Source of the DNA: Streptoverticillium olivoreticuli subsp. olivoreticuli
Lineage (GTDB): Bacteria; Actinomycetota; Actinomycetes; Streptomycetales; Streptomycetaceae
Assembly (NCBI RefSeq): GCF_003391135.1
Contig: NZ_CP031455.1
Coordinates: 6,909,501 to 6,973,500 of the forward strand
Length of the DNA: 64,000 bases
Reading direction: 5' to 3'
Part shown: in pieces, positions 24,768 to 32,987 of the stretch
How positions within the stretch are numbered: the stretch's first letter is position 1
Layout: the number at the start of each line of letters is the position of its first letter
Notes under the pieces: generated by a model
Told to the model about the DNA's origin: nothing
Databases searched by the model: none
What the model saw: only the letters and a program-made list of their open reading frames with translations
Translations under genes and position numbers: made by a program

Positions 24768-26807
24768 GTGCAAGGCATCGTCCCCCATGGTCAGCCGACT
24801 CGTCGCCCCGCACCGCCCCCACGCAACGGCGTGCCCCGCGCGCTCGGCCCACAGCCCGTCCACGCGGCGCTGATCTGCGTCGCGCTGCCCGCCCTCGCCG
24901 TCTCCGGTGAGCACGGACAGATGACCGGCCAGGGCCTCGACGGGTTCTACCGAGGCGGCAGACGGCTCCTCGCCCGATGCACCGTACGGGTCGGTGGTTC
25001 CGAGCCCCTGCCCGTGCAGGGGCGACTGCTCACCGCGGACCGCGCCCGCTTCGTGGGCACCGTGCGCACCGTCGCCGACTCCGGACCCGACCCGGCCGTC
25101 ACGGTCGAGCGGCTGCGCACGGCGGAGGGCGTCGAGCGCATCGTCCTGCGCAGCACCGCGGTCCGCCCCTTGAGCCTCCGGGTGGAGGTGTCCTTGGGCA
25201 CCGACCTGGCCGAGCTGGGCGCCGCCGCGGCGGGTCTGGCCGGAGCCGAGGTCCCGGCCGCCGTGCACGCCTCCGGGCTGCGGTGGTCGGTGCCCGGCGC
25301 CCAGTCGGCGGTCATGGCCGACCCCCCGCCGGACGACGCCCTGGCCTCGGCGGGGCTGCTGTGCTGGGACGTCGAAGTGGCTCCGGGAAGCAGCCGGAGC
25401 ATCGAGCTACGGGTGCTCGCCGAACAGCCCGGCGGAGTACGCGCACCGGAGGCTCCGGCACCCCGTGGCAGAACGGGTACGGCTCCCTGGGGCGACGCGC
25501 AGGCGGACGGGGACGACCCACGGGCCGGGGCCCTGCTCGCCGCCGCCCTGGACGATCTCCGTGCCCTGCTGGTGCGCGACCCCGGACACCCCGGTGACAT
25601 CCACCTCGCCGCAGGTGTCCCCTGGCGCTGCGGTCTCGCCCCGGCCGAGGGGCTGTGGGCGGCCCGAATGACGCTGCCCCTCGGTGTCCGGCTGGCGGCG
25701 GGCACGCTGCGCACCCTGGCGCGCACCCAACTCCCCGGCCCCGGGCCGGACGGCGGACGCATCCCCGGCGCGCTGCGCCACGCGGGGGCACATCTGCCCC
25801 CGGGGTGCACGGGCATCGAGGCCACGCTGCTGTTTCCCGTCGTTCTCGCCGAGGCGAGACGGTGGGGGCTGTCCGACAGGGAGACGGAAGCACTGCTGCC
25901 CGCCGCCGAGCGGTGTCTGGAGTGGCTGCGTACGGCAGTGGGTGAGGGCCGATACCTCGCCGACCCCCTGCCCCGGGGCCCGTACCGCTGCGAAGTGCAG
26001 GCGCACGCGCACCGGGCCGCCCTCCTGGGCGCGGATCTGCTGGAGACGTGCGGGCGGCCCGGGGCGGAGAGCTGGCGGAGCTGGGCCGCCGGACTGCGCC
26101 GACGGTTCCGCGAGGACTTCTGGGTGGAGGATCCGGGCGGTGGCCGCCCGGCCGCCGCCCTCACCCCTCAGGGACAGCGGATACCGCACCTGGGGAGCGC
26201 CGCCGCGCACCTCCTCGACACGGGCCTGCTCGGAGCCGGGGCCCATGCCCCGGGACTCCTCGACAAGGTGCAGACCGAACAACTGGCGCGGCTCCTCGGC
26301 GGCCCCGCCCTCGACTCCGGCTGGGGCTTGCGCAGCCTGGGGGCGAAGGAGCCCGGACACAATCCGTTCGGGCACCGCAGCGGCGCCGTGCGTGTCCACG
26401 AGACCGCCGTGGCCGTCTCCGGGCTCGCGGCAGCGGGCTACGAGAGGGAAGCGGGCGCGCTGCTGCGAGGGGTGATCGACGCGGCCGAGGCGTTCGGCCA
26501 CCGCCTGCCGGAGATGTACGCGGGGGAGCAGCGCACCACCGGCAGCACGCCGCTGCCGCACCCGGCGGCCTGTCGGCCAGCCGCTGTCGCCGCGGCGGGC
26601 GCGGTCCAGCTGCTGACCGCGCTCGCCGGGGTGCGGCCCGATGTCCCGGCCGGGTCCGTGGCGGTCCGGCCGCTGCACACGGCGCCGCTCGGTGCCGTGC
26701 GGTTCACCGGGTTGCGCATCGCCGAGCAGCCGTTCGCCGTACGGATCAGCAGAATGGGGCTCGGCATGGTCGAGGAAGCCCCCGACGGCCTGCAGCTCGG
26801 GGTGTGA
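24768..26807 (+). CDS. Glycogen-debranching-enzyme-like protein (amylo-alpha-1,6-glucosidase family)
   Basis: This 679-residue protein has an N-terminal glycogen debranching bis-type beta domain (GQGLDGFYRGGRRLLARC, about 50-67; EPLPVQGRLLTADRARF) and a C-terminal helical region with HAHRAALLGADLLE and GLRSLGAKEPGHNPFGHRSGAVRVHE (partial motif HNPFGHRSGAV), as in six-hairpin glycosidases. It would cleave alpha-1,6 branches or related glucosides. GTG 24768 has GGGGAG nine nt upstream; an in-frame ATG at 24741 is the alternative. Acidic catalytic residues cannot be assigned with certainty, so activity is inferred. Confidence 0.78.
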   Translation: MQGIVPHGQPTRRPAPPPRNGVPRALGPQPVHAALICVALPALAVSGEHGQMTGQGLDGFYRGGRRLLARCTVRVGGSEPLPVQGRLLTADRARFVGTVRTVADSGPDPAVTVERLRTAEGVERIVLRSTAVRPLSLRVEVSLGTDLAELGAAAAGLAGAEVPAAVHASGLRWSVPGAQSAVMADPPPDDALASAGLLCWDVEVAPGSSRSIELRVLAEQPGGVRAPEAPAPRGRTGTAPWGDAQADGDDPRAGALLAAALDDLRALLVRDPGHPGDIHLAAGVPWRCGLAPAEGLWAARMTLPLGVRLAAGTLRTLARTQLPGPGPDGGRIPGALRHAGAHLPPGCTGIEATLLFPVVLAEARRWGLSDRETEALLPAAERCLEWLRTAVGEGRYLADPLPRGPYRCEVQAHAHRAALLGADLLETCGRPGAESWRSWAAGLRRRFREDFWVEDPGGGRPAAALTPQGQRIPHLGSAAAHLLDTGLLGAGAHAPGLLDKVQTEQLARLLGGPALDSGWGLRSLGAKEPGHNPFGHRSGAVRVHETAVAVSGLAAAGYEREAGALLRGVIDAAEAFGHRLPEMYAGEQRTTGSTPLPHPAACRPAAVAAAGAVQLLTALAGVRPDVPAGSVAVRPLHTAPLGAVRFTGLRIAEQPFAVRISRMGLGMVEEAPDGLQLGV

Positions 26808-26867
26808 AGGTGGCGCGCGCGAGGCTGTCCGAGGGGGCGCATGCGGTCCGCCAACAAGACCCTGTTT

Positions 26868-26887
26868 ATCGTCAAGCAGACGACTAT
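26868..26887. promoter_or_regulatory. Candidate NrtR-type operator between -35 and -10
   Basis: ATCGTC (26868-26873) and GACTAT (26882-26887) form an imperfect dyad of the kind seen at NrtR sites (ATAGTC/GACTAT halves). It overlaps the -10 TATGAT (26885-26890), so bound protein would block the leaderless promoter of the Nudix regulator. Confidence 0.5.
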
Positions 26888-26890
26888 GAT
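26885..26890 (+). promoter_or_regulatory. Candidate -10 of the leaderless Nudix regulator gene
   Basis: TATGAT is exactly 6 nt from ATG 26897. CTGTTT at 26862-26867 would be a weak -35 at 17-bp spacing. Confidence 0.6.
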
Positions 26891-26896
26891 CGCGTC

Positions 26897-27658
26897 ATGC
26901 CCTACGACCCGTCGGCCTTTCCGCCCTTCGCTGTCACCGTCGACCTGGTCGTGCTCACCGTGCGCCGTCACGCGCTGTGTGCCCTGGCCGTCCGCCGGGG
27001 CGAGTCTCCGTACCAGGGCCGCTGGGCACTGCCGGGCGGGTTCGTCCGGGGCGACGAAGACCTGGCGACCGCCGCCGCCCGGGAGCTGGCCGAGGAGACG
27101 GGGCTGCACGCCCACGACCCGGCGGGGCCCGTGCTCCCCAACGCCGCCCATCTCGAACAGCTCGCCACCTATGGCGATCCCAAGCGCGACCCTCGTATGA
27201 GGGTGGTCAGCGTGGCGCACCTCGCGCTGGCCCCCGACCTGCCCGCCCCGCGGGCCGGCGGCGACGCGCACAGCGTGCGCTGGGCGCCCGTGGAGGATCT
27301 GCTCGACCAGGAGGTCGGTTACGGCCGCGAAGGCGAGCAGGCGGCCCCGCTCGCCTTCGATCACGCCCGCATCCTCGCGGACGGCGTCGAGCGCGCGCGT
27401 TCCAAGATCGAATACTCCTCGCTGGCCACCGCCTTCTGCCCACAGGAGTTCACCGTCGGCGAGCTGCGCCGGGTCTACGAGGCGGTGTGGGGCGTCGCTC
27501 TGGACCCGCGCAACTTCCACCGCAAGGTGACGGGCACCCCTGGCTTCCTGGTGCCCACGGGAGGCACGACGACCCGTCAGGGCGGTCGCCCGGCGCAGCT
27601 CTTCCAGGCCGGCGGGGCCACGCTGCTCAACCCGCCCATGCTGCGGCCGGAGGCGTAG
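26897..27658 (+). CDS. Nudix hydrolase with C-terminal winged helix (NrtR family)
   Basis: This 253-residue protein has an intact Nudix box (Gly48, Glu54, Arg62-Glu63, Glu66-Glu67, Gly69) followed by a C-terminal winged-helix domain (FTVGELRRVYEAVWGVALDPRNFHRKV, about 190-215). This architecture is NrtR, a repressor of NAD metabolism genes that responds to ADP-ribose, although hydrolytic relatives keep the box as here. The candidate operator inside its own promoter supports autoregulation. No NAD biosynthesis gene is adjacent; the ADP-ribosylglycohydrolase lies 8 kb upstream. Confidence 0.88.
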   Translation: MPYDPSAFPPFAVTVDLVVLTVRRHALCALAVRRGESPYQGRWALPGGFVRGDEDLATAAARELAEETGLHAHDPAGPVLPNAAHLEQLATYGDPKRDPRMRVVSVAHLALAPDLPAPRAGGDAHSVRWAPVEDLLDQEVGYGREGEQAAPLAFDHARILADGVERARSKIEYSSLATAFCPQEFTVGELRRVYEAVWGVALDPRNFHRKVTGTPGFLVPTGGTTTRQGGRPAQLFQAGGATLLNPPMLRPEA

Positions 27659-27862
27659 GGCAGGGGCGCTCCCGTGGCGGGACACGACCGGGTCGACCGC
27701 CGACATTGCGGATCAAATCGGGCGTATCGGGTTACGGTGCTGCCGTACGTCCCAGCGACTTCGCGCGCTGTGTGATCCCCCTCGGATCCGCCCGGCTCCG
27801 GGTCGCCCCGGGCCGGTCGTCAGCCGCGCCGCCGAGCCGTCTCACGCCCTGCGGGAGAAGCC

Positions 27863-29725
27863 ATGATCCAGGCCATCGGACTGACGAGCGCCCCCCGCCG
27901 CGACCAGCCTCCCGCCGTCGACGACATCACCTTCGAGGCCCGCCCCGGGCGGGTGACCGTCCTGCTCGGGGCGGAAGGGGCGGGCAAGACCAGCGCCCTG
28001 CGGCTCATGCTGCGACTCGACCCGGGCCGCGGTGTCGCCCTTTTCCGTGGCCGTACCCTTGACCGCGTCGCCCACCCCATGCGGGAGATCGGGGTGCTCC
28101 TCGGCGACGTCCCCGGCCATCCCGCCCGCACCGCCCGGAACCACCTGCGGATGCTCAGTGCCGCGGCCGGCGTGCCCGTGCGCCGCGCCGACGACGTGCT
28201 GGAGGTCGTGGGGCTGACCGGCCTCGCCGACCAGCGCCTCGATGCCTTCTCCCGGGGCATGGACCGCCGTCTCGGCCTTGCCGCGGCGCTGCTCGGCGAT
28301 CCGCACACCCTGGTCCTCGACGAGCCGGCGCGCGAGCTCTCGCCCCGCGAGACCGCCTGGCTCCACGGAGTGCTGCGCGGCTTCGCGGAGCAGGGTGGTG
28401 CCGTCCTCGTCACCTCCCGCGACGCCTCCGAGGCGGCCCGCATCGCCCACCAGGTCGTCACCATCGGCCAGGGGCGCCTCGTCGCCGACCAGACGGCCGC
28501 CGCCTTCGCCCGCACCCGGCTGCGGCCCCGTGTCGCGGTCCGCTCGCCGCTCGCGCCCCGCCTCGCCCATCTCCTGGAGGCCGAGGCCGACACCGTGGCC
28601 GTGCCCCCGGGCGAGCCGCCCATGGAAGTCGTGCACGAGGGCGGCGGCAGGCTCTCGGTCTACGGCAGCAGCTGCGCCGCCGTCGGGGAGGCCGCGTACC
28701 GGCACGGCATCCTCGTCCACCGTCTGACCGAGGAGACCGGTGACACCGGTGACACCGGTGACACCGGTGACACCGGGCCCGTGTCCCCGCTGCACCGCGC
28801 CGACGGCCGACGCGCCGGCCCTGCGGGCGCCGGGGCGGCGGCGCGAGAGGCTCCACCCGTCGACACGGCCGGAGAGCCACCGGGCGAACAGGGCGCCGAA
28901 GCGTCCGGCCCGACCGTCCGGCCCGTCACCGTGCCCCGCCCGCTGCCGCGCCTCCCCGCTCCCGACCCGGCCTGGCCGCTGCGGTACGAACTGCGCCGCG
29001 CCACAGGGGCCCCGACCGGCTGGACCGTGTCGGCCGTGACGCTCGCCGCCTCGCTCCTCGCCGCGGTGCTGCTGGCCCGTACCGGCGCCCCGGAGCCACG
29101 CCTGTTCACCGGCTGGCCCGACTTGCTGCCCCTGCCTCCGGCGGCCTTCGGCGCCGGGCTCATCGGAGCGCTCTCTTTCGGCCAGGAGTTCCGCTATCCC
29201 GCGCTGGCGCCGGACCAGGGCACTGTCCCGCGCCGCCTCGGGCTGCTCGGAGCCAAACTCGCGGTCACCGGCGCCGCCGCCGTGCTGCTCGCGCTCGTCG
29301 CGGTGGTGCTCGACGTGGTCATGGTGCGGCTGCTCTACGGCGACGACGCGGTCGTCGCCCCCACCGGATGGGCCGTCGGTCTGGCGGGCTGCGCCTGCCT
29401 GACCCTCGGCTGCGCGTGGGCCGGTCTTCTGGCCGGCGGGCTGTTCCGCTCCACCGCGCTGGGACTGGTCGCGGTGCTGGCGGTGCCGACACTCGTGATG
29501 CCGGTCCTCGGCAGTGTGCTGGCCGAGCCCGCGGCCCGGTCGCTCATCGGGCTTCCGGAGCGGTTGCGCGCGGCCGCCGTGGTCCAGTGGCCGTCCGAGA
29601 TGGACACCGGGATCTCGGCGGCCCTGCGGCTGGTGTCCCAGCCGGTCGGCTGGGCGCTCGCGCTGTCGCTGGCGGGACTGCTCGGCGCGTACGTCCTCAC
29701 CGTGTTCCGGGGCAGGCCGAGATGA
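27863..29725 (+). CDS. ABC transporter: ATPase fused to membrane domain
   Basis: This 620-residue protein has an N-terminal ABC ATPase (Walker A GAEGAGKTS at about 34-42; signature region FSRGMDRRLGLAAALL; Walker B TLVLDEP), a linker with four TGD repeats (about 293-305) and Pro/Ala-rich sequence, then about six hydrophobic segments (from residue ~385) as in ABC-2-type permeases. The signature SRGMD is far from LSGGQ, and the H-loop reads VTSRDASEA with Ser-Arg instead of His, so ATPase efficiency is doubtful. GGGAGAAG precedes ATG 27863. Substrate unknown. Confidence 0.85.
   Translation: MIQAIGLTSAPRRDQPPAVDDITFEARPGRVTVLLGAEGAGKTSALRLMLRLDPGRGVALFRGRTLDRVAHPMREIGVLLGDVPGHPARTARNHLRMLSAAAGVPVRRADDVLEVVGLTGLADQRLDAFSRGMDRRLGLAAALLGDPHTLVLDEPARELSPRETAWLHGVLRGFAEQGGAVLVTSRDASEAARIAHQVVTIGQGRLVADQTAAAFARTRLRPRVAVRSPLAPRLAHLLEAEADTVAVPPGEPPMEVVHEGGGRLSVYGSSCAAVGEAAYRHGILVHRLTEETGDTGDTGDTGDTGPVSPLHRADGRRAGPAGAGAAAREAPPVDTAGEPPGEQGAEASGPTVRPVTVPRPLPRLPAPDPAWPLRYELRRATGAPTGWTVSAVTLAASLLAAVLLARTGAPEPRLFTGWPDLLPLPPAAFGAGLIGALSFGQEFRYPALAPDQGTVPRRLGLLGAKLAVTGAAAVLLALVAVVLDVVMVRLLYGDDAVVAPTGWAVGLAGCACLTLGCAWAGLLAGGLFRSTALGLVAVLAVPTLVMPVLGSVLAEPAARSLIGLPERLRAAAVVQWPSEMDTGISAALRLVSQPVGWALALSLAGLLGAYVLTVFRGRPR
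28741..28776 (+). repeat. Four tandem 9-bp repeats within the ABC gene
   Basis: TGACACCGG is repeated four times without change. It encodes an Asp-Thr-Gly array in the linker between ATPase and membrane domains. Gain or loss of a unit would keep the frame. Confidence 0.9.
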
Positions 29726-29906
29726 GGGCGCGCGCCCGGGTGCTCACGCCGCCGCGCTCACGCTCCGGAATCCAAGCCGGTGGCAGGCGCCGAAGTCGTC
29801 ACTCTCCGCATTCGCGCCACCCTGGAGAGTGCCCGGTTCTGTCCATTTGGGCGTCAATTGTGAGGTAATGGGCGATCACCCTTTCGTGTGCTTTTCACCA
29901 AAGACC

Positions 29907-29934
29907 TCAAGGGACTTCGAGGTGTCGCCGACAA
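29907..29934 (+). promoter_or_regulatory. Candidate sigma-WhiG promoter of whiH
   Basis: TCAA (29907-29910), 16 bp, then GCCGACAA (29927-29934) fits the WhiG/FliA consensus TAAA-N15/16-GCCGATAA with one mismatch in each element. Transcription would begin at or next to GTG 29942. whiH is a known WhiG target in S. coelicolor. Confidence 0.7.
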
Positions 29935-29941
29935 AGGAGGC

Positions 29942-30826
29942 GTGAGTACCCTTGCGCACACCATGATGACCGCGGCTCGCCCCGCCGACACCGGCCTCGC
30001 CGGCCCGGGCGAGCTTGACCGTTACCCCTACGCGGAGACCCCAGGGGTCGACCGCGGGGCCCCGCCCGCCTGGGACGGTGAGGCGGAGCTGAGCCGAGCC
30101 GGCCGCCGCGCGGCCGGCAGTCGCGGCCGAGGACTGCACGGCCAGCTCGTGCAGCAGCTCGGCCAGATGATCGTCTCCGGCGATCTGGGAGCCGACCGCC
30201 CGCTCGTCCCCGAGGAGATCGGGCAGCGGTTCGAGGTCTCCCGCACCGTCGTCCGCGAGTCCCTGCGCGTCCTCGAGGCCAAGGGCCTGGTCAGCGCCCG
30301 CCCCAACGTCGGCACCCGGGTCCGTCCCGTCAGCGACTGGAACCTCCTCGACCCCGACATCATCGAGTGGCGGGCCTTCGGCCCCCAGCGCGACGACCAG
30401 CGCCGCGAGCTCTGCGAGCTCCGCTGGACCATCGAGCCGCTCGCGGCGCGACTCGCCGCCGGGCACGGACGCGAGGACGTCCAGCAGCGCCTCGCCGACA
30501 TGGCCGAGATCATGGGCCACGCGCTGGCGCAGGGTGACTCGCTCACCTTCTCGCGCGCCGACGCCGAGTTCCACTCGCTGCTGCTCCAGGTCGCGGGCAA
30601 CCGCATGCTGGAGCACCTCGCGGGCATCGTCTCCTCCGCCCTGCACGTCTCGGGCGCGCCTTCGGGCGGCTGCGACCGTCCCACGGAAGCGGGTGTGGGT
30701 CATCACCTCCGGATCGTCGACGCCGTGGGCGCGGGGGATGCCGCCGGGGCCGAGGCCGCGATGCGTCAACTGCTCGTCGCCCACCCGGACGTCGAGCGCG
30801 TGGTGCCGGCGCCCCGCGAGCACTGA
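29942..30826 (+). CDS. whiH: Sporulation regulator WhiH (GntR family, FadR-type)
   Basis: This 294-residue protein has a winged helix-turn-helix (LHGQLVQQLGQMI, PLVPEEIGQRFEVSRTVVRESLRVLEAKGLV; about 65-115) and an FCD ligand-binding domain with metal-binding-type residues (ELRWTIEPLAARLAA, DAEFHSLLL, HLRIVDAV). WhiH is required for timely septation of aerial hyphae. GTG 29942 is preceded with only 1 nt by AGGAGG and coincides with the predicted WhiG start site, so it may be read from a leaderless mRNA; ATG 29963 or 29966 are alternatives. It sits directly upstream of hrdB, the order I recall for S. coelicolor. Confidence 0.92.
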   Translation: MSTLAHTMMTAARPADTGLAGPGELDRYPYAETPGVDRGAPPAWDGEAELSRAGRRAAGSRGRGLHGQLVQQLGQMIVSGDLGADRPLVPEEIGQRFEVSRTVVRESLRVLEAKGLVSARPNVGTRVRPVSDWNLLDPDIIEWRAFGPQRDDQRRELCELRWTIEPLAARLAAGHGREDVQQRLADMAEIMGHALAQGDSLTFSRADAEFHSLLLQVAGNRMLEHLAGIVSSALHVSGAPSGGCDRPTEAGVGHHLRIVDAVGAGDAAGAEAAMRQLLVAHPDVERVVPAPREH

Positions 30827-30892
30827 CCGCGCGGAAGAGCGGAACGGCACCGGCGGGTCGCACGGACGGGCCGCATGCGCGAGACCGTGGAC

Positions 30893-30938
30893 ACGGCTCG
30901 CGCGTACGGCCGCACGTCCGGTCGCACGCGCGAGCCGT
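30893..30938. terminator. Hairpin between whiH and hrdB
   Basis: The perfect 13-bp arms ACGGCTCGCGCGT (30893-30905) and ACGCGCGAGCCGT (30926-30938) enclose a 20-nt loop, 66 nt after the whiH stop. Confidence 0.65.
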
Positions 30939-31253
30939 TGTGGACGAACGGCACATGGCGCCCCCGGAACTCGGGCGGGGGCGCATCGGGGTGTTCTGTC
31001 CACTTGAGTGGCCTTCCATCCCTTATGGGGTGTGACTCGGGCCACGAGGATTGGGCGTAACGCTCTTTGAGGCAGTGCGATGACTAAAGAGGTGGTAGCC
31101 GCGGAAGGAATACGGGCCTCGTTCGAGGCGCTGTGTCCCTCTGCATTCATCACCCGCGCCGCCGGTTCATCCTTGCCGGCGGTCGTCGGAACCGGTCCTC
31201 GTCCAGAGGGGGCCGGGACCGAAAGCCGTTTCCATCGTTCCGAGAGGTTGTTC
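30939..31253 (+). other. hrdB upstream region and leader
   Basis: This is 315 bp without a gene that I can support. An ATG frame from 31080 runs into hrdB but has no ribosome-binding site, and its product does not look like sigma factor sequence. A short dyad CCACT-TG-AGTGG is at 31000-31011. The hrdB promoter must lie here, but I cannot place -35 and -10 boxes with confidence. A dedicated ECF sigma factor (ShbA) is known to drive hrdB in Streptomyces, so a non-housekeeping promoter is expected. Confidence 0.5.
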
Positions 31254-32801
31254 GTGTCGGCCAGCACATCCCGTACGCTCCCGCCGGAGATCGCCGAATC
31301 CGAGTCTCTGATGGCGCTCATCGAGCAGGGAAAGGCCGAGGGGCAGATCGCCGGCGACGACGTGCGTCGGGCCTTCGAGGCTGACCAGATTCCGCCAACC
31401 CAGTGGAAGAATGTTCTGCGCAGCCTCAACCAGGTCCTCGACGAGGAGGGTGTGACGCTGATGGTCAGTGCCGCCGAGGCGCCCAAGCGCACCCGCAAGA
31501 GCGTCGCAGCGAAGAGCCCGGCGAAGCGCACCGCCACCAAGGCCGTGGCGTCCAAGACGGTCACGGCACGGCAGACCGCGTCCGCGACGTCCACCACGGA
31601 CGCGTACGGCGACGGTGACGACGCCGTGGGCTCGCCCGTGAAGAAGGCCGCCACCAAGAAGACGGCGGCGAAGAAGACGGTGGCCAAGAAGGCCGCCACC
31701 AAGAAGACGGCGGCGAAGAAGACCGCCTCCAAGAAGGACGCCGACGAGCTGCTCGACGACGACCTCGTCGACGAGACCCCCACCCCGGGCAAGGGCGGCG
31801 AGGACGAGGACGAGACCGGCGAGAACAAGGGCTTCGTCCTGTCCGACGAGGACGAGGACGACGCGCCCGCGCAGCAGGTCGCGGTGGCCGGTGCCACCGC
31901 CGACCCGGTCAAGGACTACCTCAAGCAGATCGGCAAGGTCCCCCTCCTCAACGCCGAGCAGGAGGTCGAGCTCGCCAAGCGCATCGAGGCGGGTCTGTTT
32001 GCCGAGGACAAGCTGGCGAACTCCGACAAGCTCGCTCCCAAGCTCAAGCGCGAGCTGGAGATCATCGCCGAGGACGGGCGCCGCGCCAAGAACCACCTGC
32101 TGGAGGCCAACCTCCGACTGGTGGTCTCCCTGGCCAAGCGCTACACCGGCCGCGGCATGCTCTTCCTGGACCTCATCCAGGAGGGCAACCTCGGTCTGAT
32201 CCGCGCCGTCGAGAAGTTCGACTACACCAAGGGTTACAAGTTCTCGACGTATGCGACCTGGTGGATCCGCCAGGCCATCACGCGCGCGATGGCCGACCAG
32301 GCCCGCACCATCCGTATCCCGGTGCACATGGTCGAGGTCATCAACAAGCTCGCGCGTGTCCAGCGCCAGATGCTCCAGGACCTGGGCCGCGAGCCCACCC
32401 CGGAGGAGCTGGCCAAGGAGCTCGACATGACCCCTGAGAAGGTCATCGAGGTCCAGAAGTACGGCCGTGAGCCGATCTCCCTCCACACCCCCCTGGGTGA
32501 GGACGGCGACAGCGAGTTCGGTGACCTCATCGAGGACTCCGAGGCGGTCGTGCCCGCGGACGCCGTCAGCTTCACCCTGCTCCAGGAGCAGCTGCACTCC
32601 GTCCTGGACACGCTCAGCGAGCGCGAGGCGGGCGTCGTCTCGATGCGCTTCGGTCTCACCGACGGTCAGCCGAAGACCCTCGACGAGATCGGCAAGGTCT
32701 ACGGGGTGACGCGTGAGCGCATCCGTCAGATCGAGTCGAAGACGATGTCGAAGCTGCGCCACCCGTCCCGTTCCCAGGTCCTCCGGGACTACCTGGACTG
32801 A
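31254..32801 (+). CDS. hrdB: Principal RNA polymerase sigma factor HrdB
   Basis: This 515-residue housekeeping sigma-70 has a short N-terminal region 1.1 (LMALIEQGKAEGQIAGDDV), then a hypervariable Lys/Ala-rich repeat (about 130-163, KKAATKKTAAKK type) and an acidic stretch, then a near-invariant core: region 1.2 DPVKDYLKQIGKVPLL, region 2 NLRLVVSLAKRYTGRG and TYATWWIRQAITRA, and region 4 VTRERIRQIESK. GTG 31254 with GAGAGG is chosen, matching the S. coelicolor start I recall. The basic repeat differs from other streptomycetes as expected for this spacer. Confidence 0.97.
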   Translation: MSASTSRTLPPEIAESESLMALIEQGKAEGQIAGDDVRRAFEADQIPPTQWKNVLRSLNQVLDEEGVTLMVSAAEAPKRTRKSVAAKSPAKRTATKAVASKTVTARQTASATSTTDAYGDGDDAVGSPVKKAATKKTAAKKTVAKKAATKKTAAKKTASKKDADELLDDDLVDETPTPGKGGEDEDETGENKGFVLSDEDEDDAPAQQVAVAGATADPVKDYLKQIGKVPLLNAEQEVELAKRIEAGLFAEDKLANSDKLAPKLKRELEIIAEDGRRAKNHLLEANLRLVVSLAKRYTGRGMLFLDLIQEGNLGLIRAVEKFDYTKGYKFSTYATWWIRQAITRAMADQARTIRIPVHMVEVINKLARVQRQMLQDLGREPTPEELAKELDMTPEKVIEVQKYGREPISLHTPLGEDGDSEFGDLIEDSEAVVPADAVSFTLLQEQLHSVLDTLSEREAGVVSMRFGLTDGQPKTLDEIGKVYGVTRERIRQIESKTMSKLRHPSRSQVLRDYLD

Positions 32802-32828
32802 CGGACGGAAACAACCGAATCAGCAGGT

Positions 32829-32872
32829 CCCGAAGGCCCGGCCCTCTCTTGTGGAGGAGCCGGGCCTTCGGG
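32829..32872 (+). terminator. Terminator after hrdB
   Basis: The 14-bp arms CCCGAAGGCCCGGC (32829-32842) and GCCGGGCCTTCGGG (32859-32872) are perfect, with a 16-nt loop, 28 nt after the hrdB stop. Confidence 0.85.
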
Positions 32873-32987
32873 CTTCCCCGGGGGCCCGGTGCGAATTCGG
32901 AGTACGGCCGTCCGGCTTCGGGATGCGGTGATCGCCGCGCGGGTTGACCCTGGGTGTGCAAGGAACTCCGCACCGTCAGGAGACCGC

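Noticed and set aside
29854..29878. TCAA ... GGCGATCA as the sigma-WhiG promoter of whiH
   Set aside because: The spacer is only 13 bp and the -10 has two mismatches; TCAA-N16-GCCGACAA at 29907-29934 fits much better.
31080..31253. Upstream in-frame extension of hrdB from ATG 31080
   Set aside because: No ribosome-binding site, composition unlike HrdB, and the GTG at 31254 with GAGAGG matches the known HrdB N-terminus.
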